NCBI RefSeq assembly: GCF_000002985.6
Contig: NC_003279.8
Span: 8,370,001-8,434,000, forward strand
Source: Caenorhabditis elegans
Lineage: Eukaryota > Nematoda > Chromadorea > Rhabditida > Rhabditidae
Length of the DNA: 64,000 nt
Direction: 5' to 3'
Part shown: positions 1 to 22,286 of the stretch, in pieces
Layout of the letters: every line of letters begins with the position of its first letter
Position numbering within the stretch: the stretch's first letter is position 1
Translations under genes and position numbers: made by a program
The notes under the pieces: generated by a model
What the model was told of the DNA's origin: nothing
The model's database searches: none
What the model saw: the letters and a program-made list of their open reading frames with translations, nothing else

Positions 1-1613
1 GAATGGACGGCCACGGCATTTATACTGACTGAAAAGGGGCGGGGCCGGCGGCGACATATTCTCAAATTGAGAACGCGCATGCGGTGGGTCAAAACAAAAA
101 CAAAAAGAACAAAAACTTACAGGTCTAGACAGAGCTCTCGGTGGAAAGTGAGTAGTGCGGCATCTCCTGATTGGCTTCGGCTTTGTATGCGAGGAGAGAA
201 GGTGTAGGTTCTGAGACGAGTAGGCCGGGGAGAACATCATCCGAGTAAACTGCCTGAAATAACTATTTACGGTGAAGGTTGGGACAATGAAAGGATTTGG
301 GATGGGAATGATATTAGGAAGGGCTAGAACCTTACAATATTTCTAAACGAATTTTCAGAAAACAACGGAGAACATTTGAAAAAACACGGAAATTCTAGAA
401 AAATCGACGAAACTAATTGTAAATATTTGTTTGACGCCAAATTCCTAACGAGACCCATGGTTCGGGTGCGGAGCGCTTTCAATTGGCCGTAGAGCGAATA
501 TTTACGTAGATTTCAAAACTTCTAATTTTCTTCGTTTACATAATAGTACATGTGAAAAATTTGAAACATTGTTTCAATTCCTTTTTGATCCTCCCGAACC
601 ATACATTTTCCATGTATCTAGTAACTTTAACCAAAAATCACTTGAGTCTCATATCTCACACCTCCTTCTATTTTCATTGGATAAACTAATTTTTATTGCG
701 AAAATATAAACGTTTGGGTTCAAACCCTATATCTGATTAGTTTATATTCACCCGCCTACTAGTTGCTGAAAAAATTGAGTAACAGTCGGTGTGTTGTTTT
801 CCGGGTACATCGGATCTCGTCTGGGTTGTTTATAGTAATTTTATACTGGGTAAAACTAGAAAATATAAAAGTTAATTTTAACAGTTAGTCTAGAGAAACC
901 ATTTATTCACCAACTCGTCTATAAAATCTTATTTTGTTACTTTTTCAAAGATTTTTTGAGTAATACTTAAGAAAACACTTCAATTCACTTGTGCTTTGAA
1001 TAAAGTCATTGTGTGTATTTAAAAAAGAAATCCGAGAATGAATAAATCATTTTCTCAGATTATTTTTTAAAATTCTTGCCGGTTGAAAATCTGTTTAACA
1101 TTGTTTCTATGGTTCTTGACTTACCAAATTTCATAGTGAATTTTTCGAAATGTTTTTTATAAACAGTCAAAAAATGGAAATTACTCAGGCCTTTTGGAAG
1201 TCGACCGAAAAATTTTTACGAGTTATTGTTCAATTACAATATTATTTAAACATCGTAGGGGTCCAAACCTGCGGGAATGCGCGAAACTTCTCAAAAAGTC
1301 CAATTGTTTTGAAATTCTGCCAATTTAACGGACTGAAAATTTTGAAGAACCTGAAAAAAATCTAAGTATTAAAGGTGTGTCCAGTGGGAAAATAATTCAA
1401 CCCCATTCCAATGATACAAAAATGTTCAAATATCATAACTACACTTTCCAAAAAACTGGAAAATTTTTTAATTCGAGTAGAAAAAAGAGGTGAAAATTCA
1501 GTTTTCCCCAAAAAAATCGTTCCAAATTGTTTTGAAAAGTTTTATAACATTTGAAAATTTTAGCATCATAGAAAAATAAGTTTTAATGATTTTCCCAGTG
1601 TACATAGTTCATC
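1..1613. other. Gene-free left edge
   Basis: No coding exon with good splice sites or similarity could be assembled on either strand. The first 250 bases are richer in G+C than the rest (GGGGCGGGGCC near 37) and could be the promoter of a gene lying to the left on the minus strand; that is inference. The remainder is AT-rich and contains one dispersed repeat copy, listed separately. Confidence 0.6.
357..520 (+). repeat. Dispersed repeat, copy 1 of 3 in the window
   Basis: The stretch holds AAATTCCTAACGAGACCCAT followed by a GCGGAGCG-type block. The same arrangement recurs in the same orientation at about 7115-7190 and 29890-29930. An upstream part (AACAACGGAGAACAT) also has counterparts before the other two copies. 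The family was not named; the shape suggests a short non-autonomous DNA element. Confidence 0.6.
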
Positions 1614-1966
1614 TACCGTATTTCCTCTATTAGTAAGACATGCAAAACTAATTTTCGGACACCTAATTTGATGCAAAACTAATTTTCGAACACGTTTTTT
1701 CTCATGTTTTCCATTAAGTTATGGCATAATATCATCAATTTCAATAACAACTTATGAACCAAAATGGGCGAATTTTACGACTGATACGCAAAAATTGTCC
1801 GAGTTGTTCTCATATTTTGCCAATTTTGACTTATTATACCAAGTCTGTAAGAGTTTTCCTAATTTTTAGAACGATTTTATAATGCAAATTTTGAATTCCT
1901 AAACAGGGAACAAATTAAGGGGTGCAAAACTAATGGAGGTGCCAAACTAATAGAGGAAATACGGTA
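1614..1966. mobile_element. 353-bp MITE with perfect terminal inverted repeats
   Basis: The left end, TACCGTATTTCCTCTATTAG at 1614-1633, is repeated in perfect inverse at 1947-1966; the match runs 21 bases to 1634 and 1946. The element begins and ends with TA, as expected for Tc1/mariner-type insertions. Inside are internal copies of GCAAAACTAATTTTCG-like sequence and no coding frame. It looks like a non-autonomous element that needs a transposase from elsewhere. Confidence 0.8.
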
Positions 1967-2600
1967 CTTTATATATTCATTCAAATTCAAAATCAATACT
2001 AACTATATTTTTGTACATGCATCGTAATTTTCCAAGCATCTTGTTATCCTCAAAAGCTACATGATAATTTAACAATTTTCTATAAAATTGAGCACAAACT
2101 CCGAATCATTATTATTTCAGAATTGTGTCTACTTCAAATAAGTTCTAACCATGAAATGATATTCATAAAACCTGTTCAATTTTTGAAACTATTATCTGTT
2201 TAGGTTTTAGTTCGTAGTATGAACTTTTTTCGTTTATCTGAAACATTTTTTACTCGTTTTCCAAAAATATCCGACCAAAACTCTAAATCTTTCATATGTC
2301 ACATGGAATCGGTCAACTGAAACTAGGGTAATCTTTAGCTCCGATCTTTCAGGGTTAATTTTTCACAAAAAAAATTTCCAATTTTTGCATCACGTTTTTT
2401 GTGCCTCTGTTCTTTTTTTTTCTGGCTTGACAGAAAAAATTAAATTATTTATTTTTGGCATGATATTAGTTTTGGAAATCAGTCTACTTGAAGCTGCAAA
2501 CACTTTTTCACACAAAATGTTATTCTATTCAGAAGTCTGATCTAAAATTATTTCATGTTTTGAAAAATTCCTTTTGGAGTCTGCAATATCACCAATTTTA
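1967..2600. other. AT-rich spacer before the mariner element
   Basis: Nothing with coding character or clear repeat structure was found. The last two bases, TA at 2599-2600, form one half of the mariner target-site duplication. Confidence 0.5.
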
Positions 2601-2626
2601 TCAGGTTGTCCCATAAGTTTTTGTAC
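2601..2626 (+). repeat. Left terminal inverted repeat of mariner
   Basis: It starts TCAGGTTGTCCCATAAG and is the exact reverse complement of 3817-3842. Confidence 0.95.
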
Positions 2627-2749
2627 TTTTTTTCAAATATTTTTCCAAAACTTCTAGAAAGTTTTAAAATTTTTTCATCGTAGTTCGTGTCAAGGTCGGG
2701 TCGTCCCCTTTCAGAAAAGATTCATTTCATCCATTTCTACTTTGCCACG

Positions 2750-3769
2750 ATGACAATCATCAAACTTGAACGTCGAGACGTTAGATTGCTTCTTCTTTAT
2801 GAATTTCGTCTTGGTCATTCAGCAATGGAAGCGGAACGAAACATATGCGGTGCGATGGGTGAGGGAGCACTCTCTTATAATACAGCAAAGAGTTGGTTTC
2901 AAAAGTTCAAGAACGGCGACTTCAGTCTCGAAGAAATAGAACGTTCTGGGCGACCGGTAGAGTTAAATGAAGAAGACCTAGTGAAGCTGGTGGAGGAAGA
3001 GCCTCGTCTTAGTCTTCGTGAAATGGAAGAGAAGCTTGAGTGTTGTCATAGCACAATTGCACGTCACTTGGGTCGCCTTGGTTTTACTTCAAAACTTGGA
3101 ATTTGGGTGCCTCATGAACTTTCGGCATCACAGAAGCTCACTCGGGTCAACGTTTGTACTCAACTTCTAACTTTTCGTCGAAAGTTCGATTGGCTGAACA
3201 ATCTGGTTACTGGAGATGAGAAGTGGGTGCTCTATGTTAACCATTCCAGAAAACGTCAATGGCTTCCGATCGGTGAGAAAGGAATACCGACGCCAAAGCC
3301 TGATCTTCACCCAAAAAAGATTATGATCTGTGTCTGGTGGGGTGTTCAAGGACCCGTGCACTGGGAATTGTTGCCAACTAATAAAACTATCACTGCTGAT
3401 TACTATTGTGCCCAATTGGACCGAGTTGCAGAGAAGACCAACGGAAAATATGAAAAACTATATTTTCTTCACGATAATGCTAGGCCTCATGTCGCCAAGA
3501 AGACTTTCCAAAAGCTGCAAGATCTTGGTTGGACTGTTTTACCGCATCCACCATATTCTCCAGATCTTGCACCAACCGACTACCATTTGTTCTTGTCTCT
3601 CAGTGACTACATGCGCGACAAGCAATTCGACGACGAAGAGCATCTCAAAACTGAACTCTCCACTTTCTTCTCATCGCGTTCGCCGGATTTCTTCTCCCGT
3701 GGCATCATGATGTTACCTAGTAAATGGCAACAAGTGGTGGACACTAATGGTGAATACTTGTGTGAATAG
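2750..3769 (+). CDS. Mariner transposase (DD34D), intact
   Basis: A 339-residue protein without stop or intron. The start chosen is the ATG of MTIIKLERRD; the longer open frame from 2687 would add residues that mariner proteins lack. The N-terminal half has two helix-turn-helix regions (residues about 10-110, with the linker motif RSGRP near 75). The catalytic half shows VTGDEKW, HDNARPH and YSPDLAPTDYHLF; exactly 34 residues separate the second and third catalytic aspartates, the mariner signature. The enzyme cuts and pastes DNA at the element's ends. The full set of catalytic residues and near-normal length argue that it could be functional. It is related to the family that gave rise to human SETMAR. 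Confidence 0.95.
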   Translation: MTIIKLERRDVRLLLLYEFRLGHSAMEAERNICGAMGEGALSYNTAKSWFQKFKNGDFSLEEIERSGRPVELNEEDLVKLVEEEPRLSLREMEEKLECCHSTIARHLGRLGFTSKLGIWVPHELSASQKLTRVNVCTQLLTFRRKFDWLNNLVTGDEKWVLYVNHSRKRQWLPIGEKGIPTPKPDLHPKKIMICVWWGVQGPVHWELLPTNKTITADYYCAQLDRVAEKTNGKYEKLYFLHDNARPHVAKKTFQKLQDLGWTVLPHPPYSPDLAPTDYHLFLSLSDYMRDKQFDDEEHLKTELSTFFSSRSPDFFSRGIMMLPSKWQQVVDTNGEYLCE

Positions 3770-3816
3770 TACTACTTGTCGCTTGAGAGAAATAAATTTT
3801 TTTCAAAAAAAAAATA

Positions 3817-3842
3817 GTACAAAAACTTATGGGACAACCTGA
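3817..3842 (-). repeat. Right terminal inverted repeat of mariner
   Basis: It ends CTTATGGGACAACCTGA and is the perfect inverse of the left end, directly followed by the TA target duplicate. Confidence 0.95.
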
Positions 3843-3844
3843 TA

Positions 3845-5473
3845 TTAGCAACGTGCTTGATTAAAAAAGAGCAAACAAATTTTCAATTAGTGTGAACATT
3901 TCTAATTGAAGTAGGAATTTAGCCGTGAGTACAATAATGCATGCCTTGTGCCCAACTGGAGTGAGTAATTGTTTCATTCGAAAAGTGTCTGAAACCACCC
4001 TGTGCACACATAAAACATCTAATTTTGAGCGAAAAAGCAGACTATAAGATGTAGGCAGGCATTTACGCCTGAATGGATGCCTGCCTATCATGGCAGCTTT
4101 TTCTCCAGCTCTTACAAAATAGTGTTCAATTTTCCTCATTTATCGCCTTCACAAATTTATCAACCAATTCGTATTCGAGGTGAACTGCCGAGTTATAAAT
4201 TTTATTTTAAAAAAAACTATATTTTTGGTATAATGTTAATTTAAAATTTTAATACACAATTTCATTAATCCGCCCACTGATTAAAAGTCCAAAAGATCCT
4301 AGTCATAGTCTGCTTTTGATTCAATTAATTGATAATTAATCACGAAAACCTTAATTCAAAACATTTTATGAATCACTAGACATAGTTATCTGTTTTTCGA
4401 TTTCAAACAAATTTATTGCAGTTGTGCACGCAAAGAAACAAATTGCCAAGAACCAATTAATTGAATTTACGGAAAAAAATAAGGAAGCAAACCGATGTGT
4501 ATGTTTGATCAAGGCTCCAGAATACTAACATAAGTTGAAAAATACTCTTGAATATCTCCGCGAAAGTAAATTGATATTTTTAACACCTAAATCAAACGTG
4601 CAAAACTTTCAAAAAATAAAAAAAAACATTTAAGAAATGCAACCAATTACCTTATTGTATTGATACATCGTGGACTCTTCAATCTGTAATGAAAGTTACT
4701 AGGCTTCAAATATACAAAAACATATTTTCAACCACAATGGGTGCCAATTATCTTTCTGTGAATAAATTTAGACAAGTCTATCGAATTTTTGACTGTTTAC
4801 TTGCTCACTGAACTTCGAGTTATGCTTAATTTTGGATTGATTGGAAATTAACATCATATTCATGTATGTCCACTTCTTGGGACCTAATTTCAGTAAAAAA
4901 GAGTGCAAAATTGCTCAGACTAACATTGAATATACTTGAATTTGGTCTGTTTTACTCTACTACTAAATATTATAAAATCTGTAGATATTATTTTTCAATT
5001 AATTTTTTGTTGAAAAAATATTGTGTTTCACCGTACTTACCTGCTACATAAATGTCAACGTCAATTTTAATGATTTTAGCATTCTTCTCGAATAAAAGAT
5101 TAAACATTCAACTTTTTAAAGATTATGTTATTTTTCGTTTTTTGATTTTCCGACTTTCAACACTCAGTTTCATTTTTTTTTCTAAGAAAGTTCGAAGTAG
5201 ATTTTTAATGATTTAAATAGATTCTAGGAAAGCTTTGAAATATTCTTTTACAACCAGAAAATCTAATAAAAATATTTAATTTTAACTTTATTATACTTGT
5301 AGTTGTTAGTCAGAAATTTTTAATACAGTCAAAACTTTTCAGCGATCTTCAGCTAAACTGATGTTTGGCAAAGTTTATTTTTTGAAGATCTCAGATATTT
5401 TACACAATTTATAGCAACTCTTTAATTTTCGATCAATTTTGTTTTAACTAAATACCAACCATTTTTATTTTTC
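3845..5473. other. Gene-free spacer upstream of the serpentine receptor
   Basis: AT-rich sequence with no supported exon. It contains one small hairpin (4052-4087). The final bases before 5476 form TTTTTCAG, the probable trans-splice or 5' UTR acceptor of the next gene. The promoter of that receptor should lie here. Confidence 0.5.
4052..4087. repeat. Short perfect hairpin (TAGGCAGGCAT arms)
   Basis: Eleven-base arms, TAGGCAGGCAT at 4052-4062 and its inverse at 4077-4087, flank a 14-base loop. The same GGCAGGC/GCCTGCC vocabulary appears around 35276-35472 and 36290-36430, suggesting a dispersed repeat family. Confidence 0.65.
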
Positions 5474-5489
5474 AGGGATCCCTAGTACA

Positions 5490-7535
5490 ATGGAAAACGC
5501 ATCTACTACCTCAGTTAGCACTGCCATTACAGAATCTCCAGAATTCTACAATTCATTGCCACCAGCCAATTATGATTTAGCCGACCTTACAGTAACTCCA
5601 ATGACATATCGAGATCGAATTACTGTAGAATTTATTCTGAATGCTACATCATGGCTTTTCAGTGCACTTCTTGTCATTTTCGTGAGATTAAGAAAAGCTA
5701 TTTGGATGTCATTGAAGGTGAATAATATTTTACTTTTTTTTTTTAATCTTGTAGGATTTTTAAAATATCCTTTAAAATAGTTTTTTGTAATTAGCTGCTG
5801 CTTTTAAAATGAACAAAAAATGACAACAAGAAAAATTATTTAAAAACCGAAATCTTTAGTTATTTATTTGCAGAGCACAATAGTTTTTGTAACTCTTGGC
5901 TCATTTCTTCTAAATATTCCATTGATTTTATTTCAAGCATGGATGGTTTTCAATTTACAAGCAGGTCATCAACCAGTATATACCGTTTTTGTTTGCTCAT
6001 TTCTCAAGAATTTCTGTAGTTCTACAACATCCGCATATCAAGTTTTGCCCTTTGTAAGTTGAACAATTATCAGAAAAGTTAAGAAAGAAATACGGGTTCA
6101 CAACATTTTATCTTGACAATTTTTCGGGCATAGCGTCCTACAGAGAGTGTTTTTAAAAACAATTTTTACAGGCGGTATCATTATATCGTTATCGTACAGT
6201 TGTTTTGAAAGGACATCCATCTCCATGGTTTGTTATAAATGTTCACATCATAGTTACGACAATATTTGTAAGTTTTCATGATACTCTAAACCCGAACCTA
6301 ATCTCTATAATATTGCCTAGATCCGTGAATTTTTGAAAAAAAATTTTTTAAAAATATATATCGATTCAATAATTTCAGATTATTTACGCGTTTCTCAATT
6401 ATCCATTTGGAGAAAACAATAAGAATGATGTGTGTTATACACTTCGATTCAGTAATGGAATGGAACTTGTTCGGGTGAGCAATTGATTTGTAGAATGATT
6501 GGAATTAAACTACTTAGATGAAATTACGTGATTTTTTCACTTCAAATATATTGCAAATACCAAATACTACATAATTAACATTTTTACAGATCTTCTCAAC
6601 GTTATTTTTCAATTTTGCAGCCATCATTGTCAATTTTGTAATTCTTCGATTTGTGAAACACTTTGAAAGTGAGAATAAAAGTGATTCTGATCTCTTCTAT
6701 AGGATTCTTGTGATTATCTAAAATTTATTTCAGATATCCAATCAAAAAGAATTCAATTAACTCAAAGTCTTCTCATTCAATCAGTAATACCAGTCATTGT
6801 ATCTTTGCCTTTATTACTTTTATCATTTGAGTTCTATTTTGGTGAGTTTTCCCTACAATTGTATTTGGAAGCAGAAAAACAATTTCCTGGGCGCCCATGG
6901 GTCTCGTTAGGAATTTAGCGACAAATCCTTAAATTCACATCTTTTCAATTAATTTCGCCAATTTTTTTCAAGTTATTTCTAATGATTTTTTTTCATTTGC
7001 CTATATGCATTTTATTTCATAAAAATCATTAAAAACAACGGAAAACATTACAAAAAAAAGCGAAAAATGCTTGACATTGGCGAAATTATTTGAAAAAGTT
7101 TATAATTAATTTCTAAATACCTATCGAGACCCATGGTTGGGGCGGAGCGTTTTCAATTGGCAATGGAGCGCCTTTTCACAAAGTGACGTTTTTTGCTTCT
7201 CCATAATATTATTTTTAGATGTCATATATATCAACAAAAAATTTAATCGTCATAAAGATGTGTGCTTTTCTATAATTTGTTCACAATTTTTTTCAGGAAT
7301 CCCAATGCCAAGCTCATTTGGATCCACATGGTATGCTCTAACATTCCTTGGGCCATTTCTCATGCCACTCTCGTCAATTCTCGGAATTCGAAGTACACGA
7401 AAAGAATTATTGGATACAGCTTTATGTGGATGTTTCCCAAAACAATCAGTAGGACACAGTCAAATGAAATCGGCGATTACTGTAATTATGGCATCGAGAC
7501 ATGAAAGAAGCTTTACTATTCGAGATGATGATTAG
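5490..7535 (+). CDS. Seven-transmembrane serpentine receptor, chemoreceptor-like
   Basis: Seven exons join in phase: 5490-5717, 5874-6053, 6172-6267, 6379-6474, 6590-6668, 6734-6841, 7297-7535, giving 341 residues. A glycosylatable N-terminus of about 50 residues precedes seven hydrophobic segments; for example TM2 contains LNIPLILFQAW, TM3 ends in PFAVSLYRYR, and TM6 contains LIQSVIPVIVSLPLLLL. The arrangement and TM6-TM7 resemble the large nematode chemoreceptor superfamily, but I could not place it in a named class (str, srd, srx and so on). It would act in a cell membrane, probably of a sensory neuron, through G proteins; the ligand is unknown. The start follows an acceptor at 5475. The last intron holds a repeat element. 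Confidence 0.85.
6895..7190 (+). mobile_element. Inverted-repeat element in the receptor's last intron (copy 2)
   Basis: CCATGGGTCTCGTTAGGAAT at 6895 is mirrored with two mismatches by sequence at 7115-7136. The right side continues into the GGGGCGGAGCG block shared with the copies at 357-520 and 29780-29955. There is no coding frame. Likely a MITE. Confidence 0.7.
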
Positions 7536-8304
7536 AATATTATTTCTTTTTTATAAATTTTGAATTCTCATTAGAAAACTGAAAAGAACATTCTCAATTT
7601 GTTAACTCAAAACACATTCATTACCACTTTTCGTATTTTATAGGTTAGAATTACTTTGTGAAAAATATCGATATTTACAAAGAATCTAGAAATAAAAAGG
7701 GGGACGAAATGAGGGTTAGTGAGGTAAATATCAATAATCCAGTAATTTTCTAGTCAGTTTCTAGGTGAAGTGTTGAAAAGGGAAAAAATCTGAGAAGTAT
7801 AAACACCAAAAACGATTCAATTTTCAAAAAATTTTAAAATTAAGAGGAATCGATAATCACTGAGAATAGATAGGAATTTACAATAGCATCGGGTAAAAAT
7901 GGGACGGAAATATCACAATTCATGAGTAAGAAAGGGGGATTTCTGTTTAACAAAACAACGAGCGATAAAAATACCCGGAATCAGTGAAGAATTTTATGTA
8001 TCTGGATGCAATAAAAAATGATGGAAAAAGAGATTTTTGATAAAATATTGAAAGGAAAAAATTAAAGCTGCTTAATAAAGATACATTTCGCTCAAACACC
8101 ACAAAAATCTTTTTGTAAATTCGAAATAAGAGCAATGGAAAAATTATCCTGAAAGGCCAATCGTTTAATATGGGTCTCAAGGGGAAGAAGTCTACATCAC
8201 AGATTATGTTGTTGCTTTTTTAAAATTTAAATGTCTTTAAATGTCTTGAAAGTTCTCGAAAATAAATACTATTCTCTAAGATGAGAATGGGAAAATGAAA
8301 GAAA
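7536..8304. other. 3' flank between convergent genes
   Basis: The receptor (+) and the SLC66A2-type gene (-) end here, so this holds both 3' UTRs. No conserved element was recognised. Confidence 0.5.
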
Positions 8305-20018
<11,714 letters not shown>

Positions 20019-20710
20019 CGTTTCAGTCTGAAATTATTGAATATTTATTTTAATTTTAATGAAAATATGCTTGACGAGGGGGAATTCAGGATTTGAGGCG
20101 ATTCCGATCAAAGGTACCGCCGAAAAAATTATGGATTTTTTTGGTTTTTTAGCTGAATTCAACTTTGATATCATGTTTTCACTGCTTTAAATTATTCCTG
20201 ATCATTAAATTATGTGAGAAGTAATAATGTATCAATCAAGAAGAAAAGCCAAATGAGAAATGAAATTGTAGGCACACTTTGGTTGCTAGGATGCACGGAT
20301 TAAGAGTGCGTGCGGTGTTGGAAGCAATGAAATATATTCTTTTCAATTTTTAATATTTCAATTCAGAAATACTCTGATTTCTGACAAAAGGATTAGTTTC
20401 AAATTGAATGTCGAAACATTTTTCAGAAATTTTCAAGTGGTCTTATTGTGAAATTCTATCTTTTTAGGCCATTTTGAATCTACTGAGGCCGAAATAATTT
20501 ACCTACTACACCTTTAAGCTAAAACTGGAAAAAATTAAAATAAACCAGATTAACCTACTTTTGAAGAAGAAAGATACAATTTAATACAGAAATATACTAG
20601 AAAACAATAAAAATATACTTTTTAAAACAAAAGACAAGAAGGGTAAACCCTCCGAGATGTCCTTGGACACCTTTTATGCTAATTATGGATTGGGAAGAAA
20701 CATTGAGGTG

Positions 20711-20737
20711 AGAAGAAGAAGAAGAAGAAGAAGAAGA
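20711..20737. repeat. (AAG)n microsatellite
   Basis: About nine AGA/AAG units in tandem in intergenic DNA. Confidence 0.9.
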
Positions 20738-22021
20738 GAGATAAAATAGGAATAGAAACATTTATTATGAAGTATCTTAATTTTAAGTTAAGGTTTGGAG
20801 AAGATATTTCACAAGATTTTTATCGAATTTTCCAATTAAATTTTTGGACAAGTTAGAAGACTTGAATGATTACTAAAAAGTGATTCAAAACTCAAAAAAA
20901 AAGCAATAAAAAATTCTGCAATAAAAGAAGCACAAATCAAAAAGTGTCATTTCAAAACTTTTACCAAGTTTTAGATTATTTTAATTCACAGTTTAAAAAA
21001 GTGACAATAACTCGGTTTTTGCCTATGATAACTTTGAACTCTTAATTTTAAAGATTTTTCTCATGAAATCAAAAAAAATTGGAAGACATATCAAGCTCAT
21101 TGCAATGCGATTCGATTTCTTGCTGTACAAGAGCACTATTTTTTTAATTATTCAAAAAATTTGGGATGTTTTTATTTGTCATTTTCTGATATTTTCAGTA
21201 AGTATTAATTTTTTAAACAGTGTTCGATGCTGAAATTTTTTAAACGAAAAAGGAGTTCACATTATATTTCTTTTCGATTTCCGACTGTGTCGTTTTAAAC
21301 TAAAATAAACAATGCGGTTTTCCGTATAATTTGATCAAAAAAGAGCTATATATTACTTGAACCTTGAAAATGTGAATGATTTTATTATAAATGCACCTGT
21401 TAGCTCTCTCTTGAGAGATAACAATAATAAAAAAAAGAAAATATATATATGCAAAACGGAACAAATGCATAGCCCTCACATTGTCGAAGTGTGTTGATTA
21501 TTACAATGTGTGAAGAGAAAAAGAGAGAGAGAGAAGAGTGAAAATGTATAATAATTCAAACAAAACAAAGAATATCTGTAGCGAAAATTATCAGAAAATG
21601 TTTAAAATTATATATAAAATCGGTTTTTTTTTCTATTTAAAATTTACGTTTTTTTTCAGAAAAAACTGGCACTTTTTCATGGATCTATCAATATTATTAG
21701 TATCATATTCAATTTTATAAAGAAATTTCAATAGATTTGTTTATTTGGAAAACTTTTACTTATTTGTTTCACACGGAACGAAAACTTTCACGAAGTAGAA
21801 AATACGGCGTTCACCATCCGAAAAAACAGGTTTTGGAAATCACATGACATTTTCTTTCTTTTTTTCAAAACGTTTTCTTTAAATTATTCTGAAAAGTTTC
21901 ATAAATCAGGAGAATTGAAGAATTATATAGTTAAATGGGAGCGGTGTGAAGTGATAAGAATAATTTTTTATCAAAAATGTTTCAAAAAATAAAATCGAGC
22001 TTATCGCTTGTGGTTTTCTAA

Positions 22022-22286
22022 TGGTGCGTCCATAGTCTGCGGAAAACGGGAAATGCCCGCGTGCGGAAGCGTCCATAGTCTGCGGAAAAAAACAAGGAGT
22101 TTCTCGCTTTGTTATTTGTCAATTTCAAAATAGTGGGCGTGTTCAACCGATTAGAGGCTGTAAAATTTTAAGCTGAACAATGGGAAAACAAGAAACAACA
22201 GCTGATTGGTTGGCCACGCTACTTTTTTGAATTTTGAGGAAAAAAAAGCGAGGAACTCCGGTTTTCCGCAGACTATGGACGCACCA
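22022..22286. mobile_element. 265-bp MITE with near-perfect long ends and an internal repeat
   Basis: TGGTGCGTCCATAGTCTGCG begins the left end at 22022 and is inverted at the right end, 22261-22286, over 26 bases. A second direct copy of GCGTCCATAGTCTGCGGAAA lies at about 22069-22088, so the left end is partly tandem. There is no coding frame. Target duplication is unclear. Confidence 0.8.

Larger units (their letters stand above)
2601..3842 (+). mobile_element. Complete mariner-family transposon (1242 bp)
   Basis: The element is bounded by 26-bp terminal inverted repeats that match perfectly (2601-2626 and 3817-3842) and is flanked on both sides by TA (2599-2600 and 3843-3844), the duplicated target of the Tc1/mariner superfamily. 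It carries one uninterrupted transposase frame. Its length fits mariner elements, about 1.2-1.3 kb. Identical ends and an undamaged gene suggest a young or recently active copy. Confidence 0.95.

Noticed and set aside
715..740. GGGTTCAAACCC resembling a tRNA T-arm
   Set aside because: It is a simple palindrome without the other tRNA arms.
2687..2749. N-terminal extension of the mariner transposase
   Set aside because: Mariner transposases start near the first helix-turn-helix; the extra 21 residues have no counterpart and precede a well-placed ATG.
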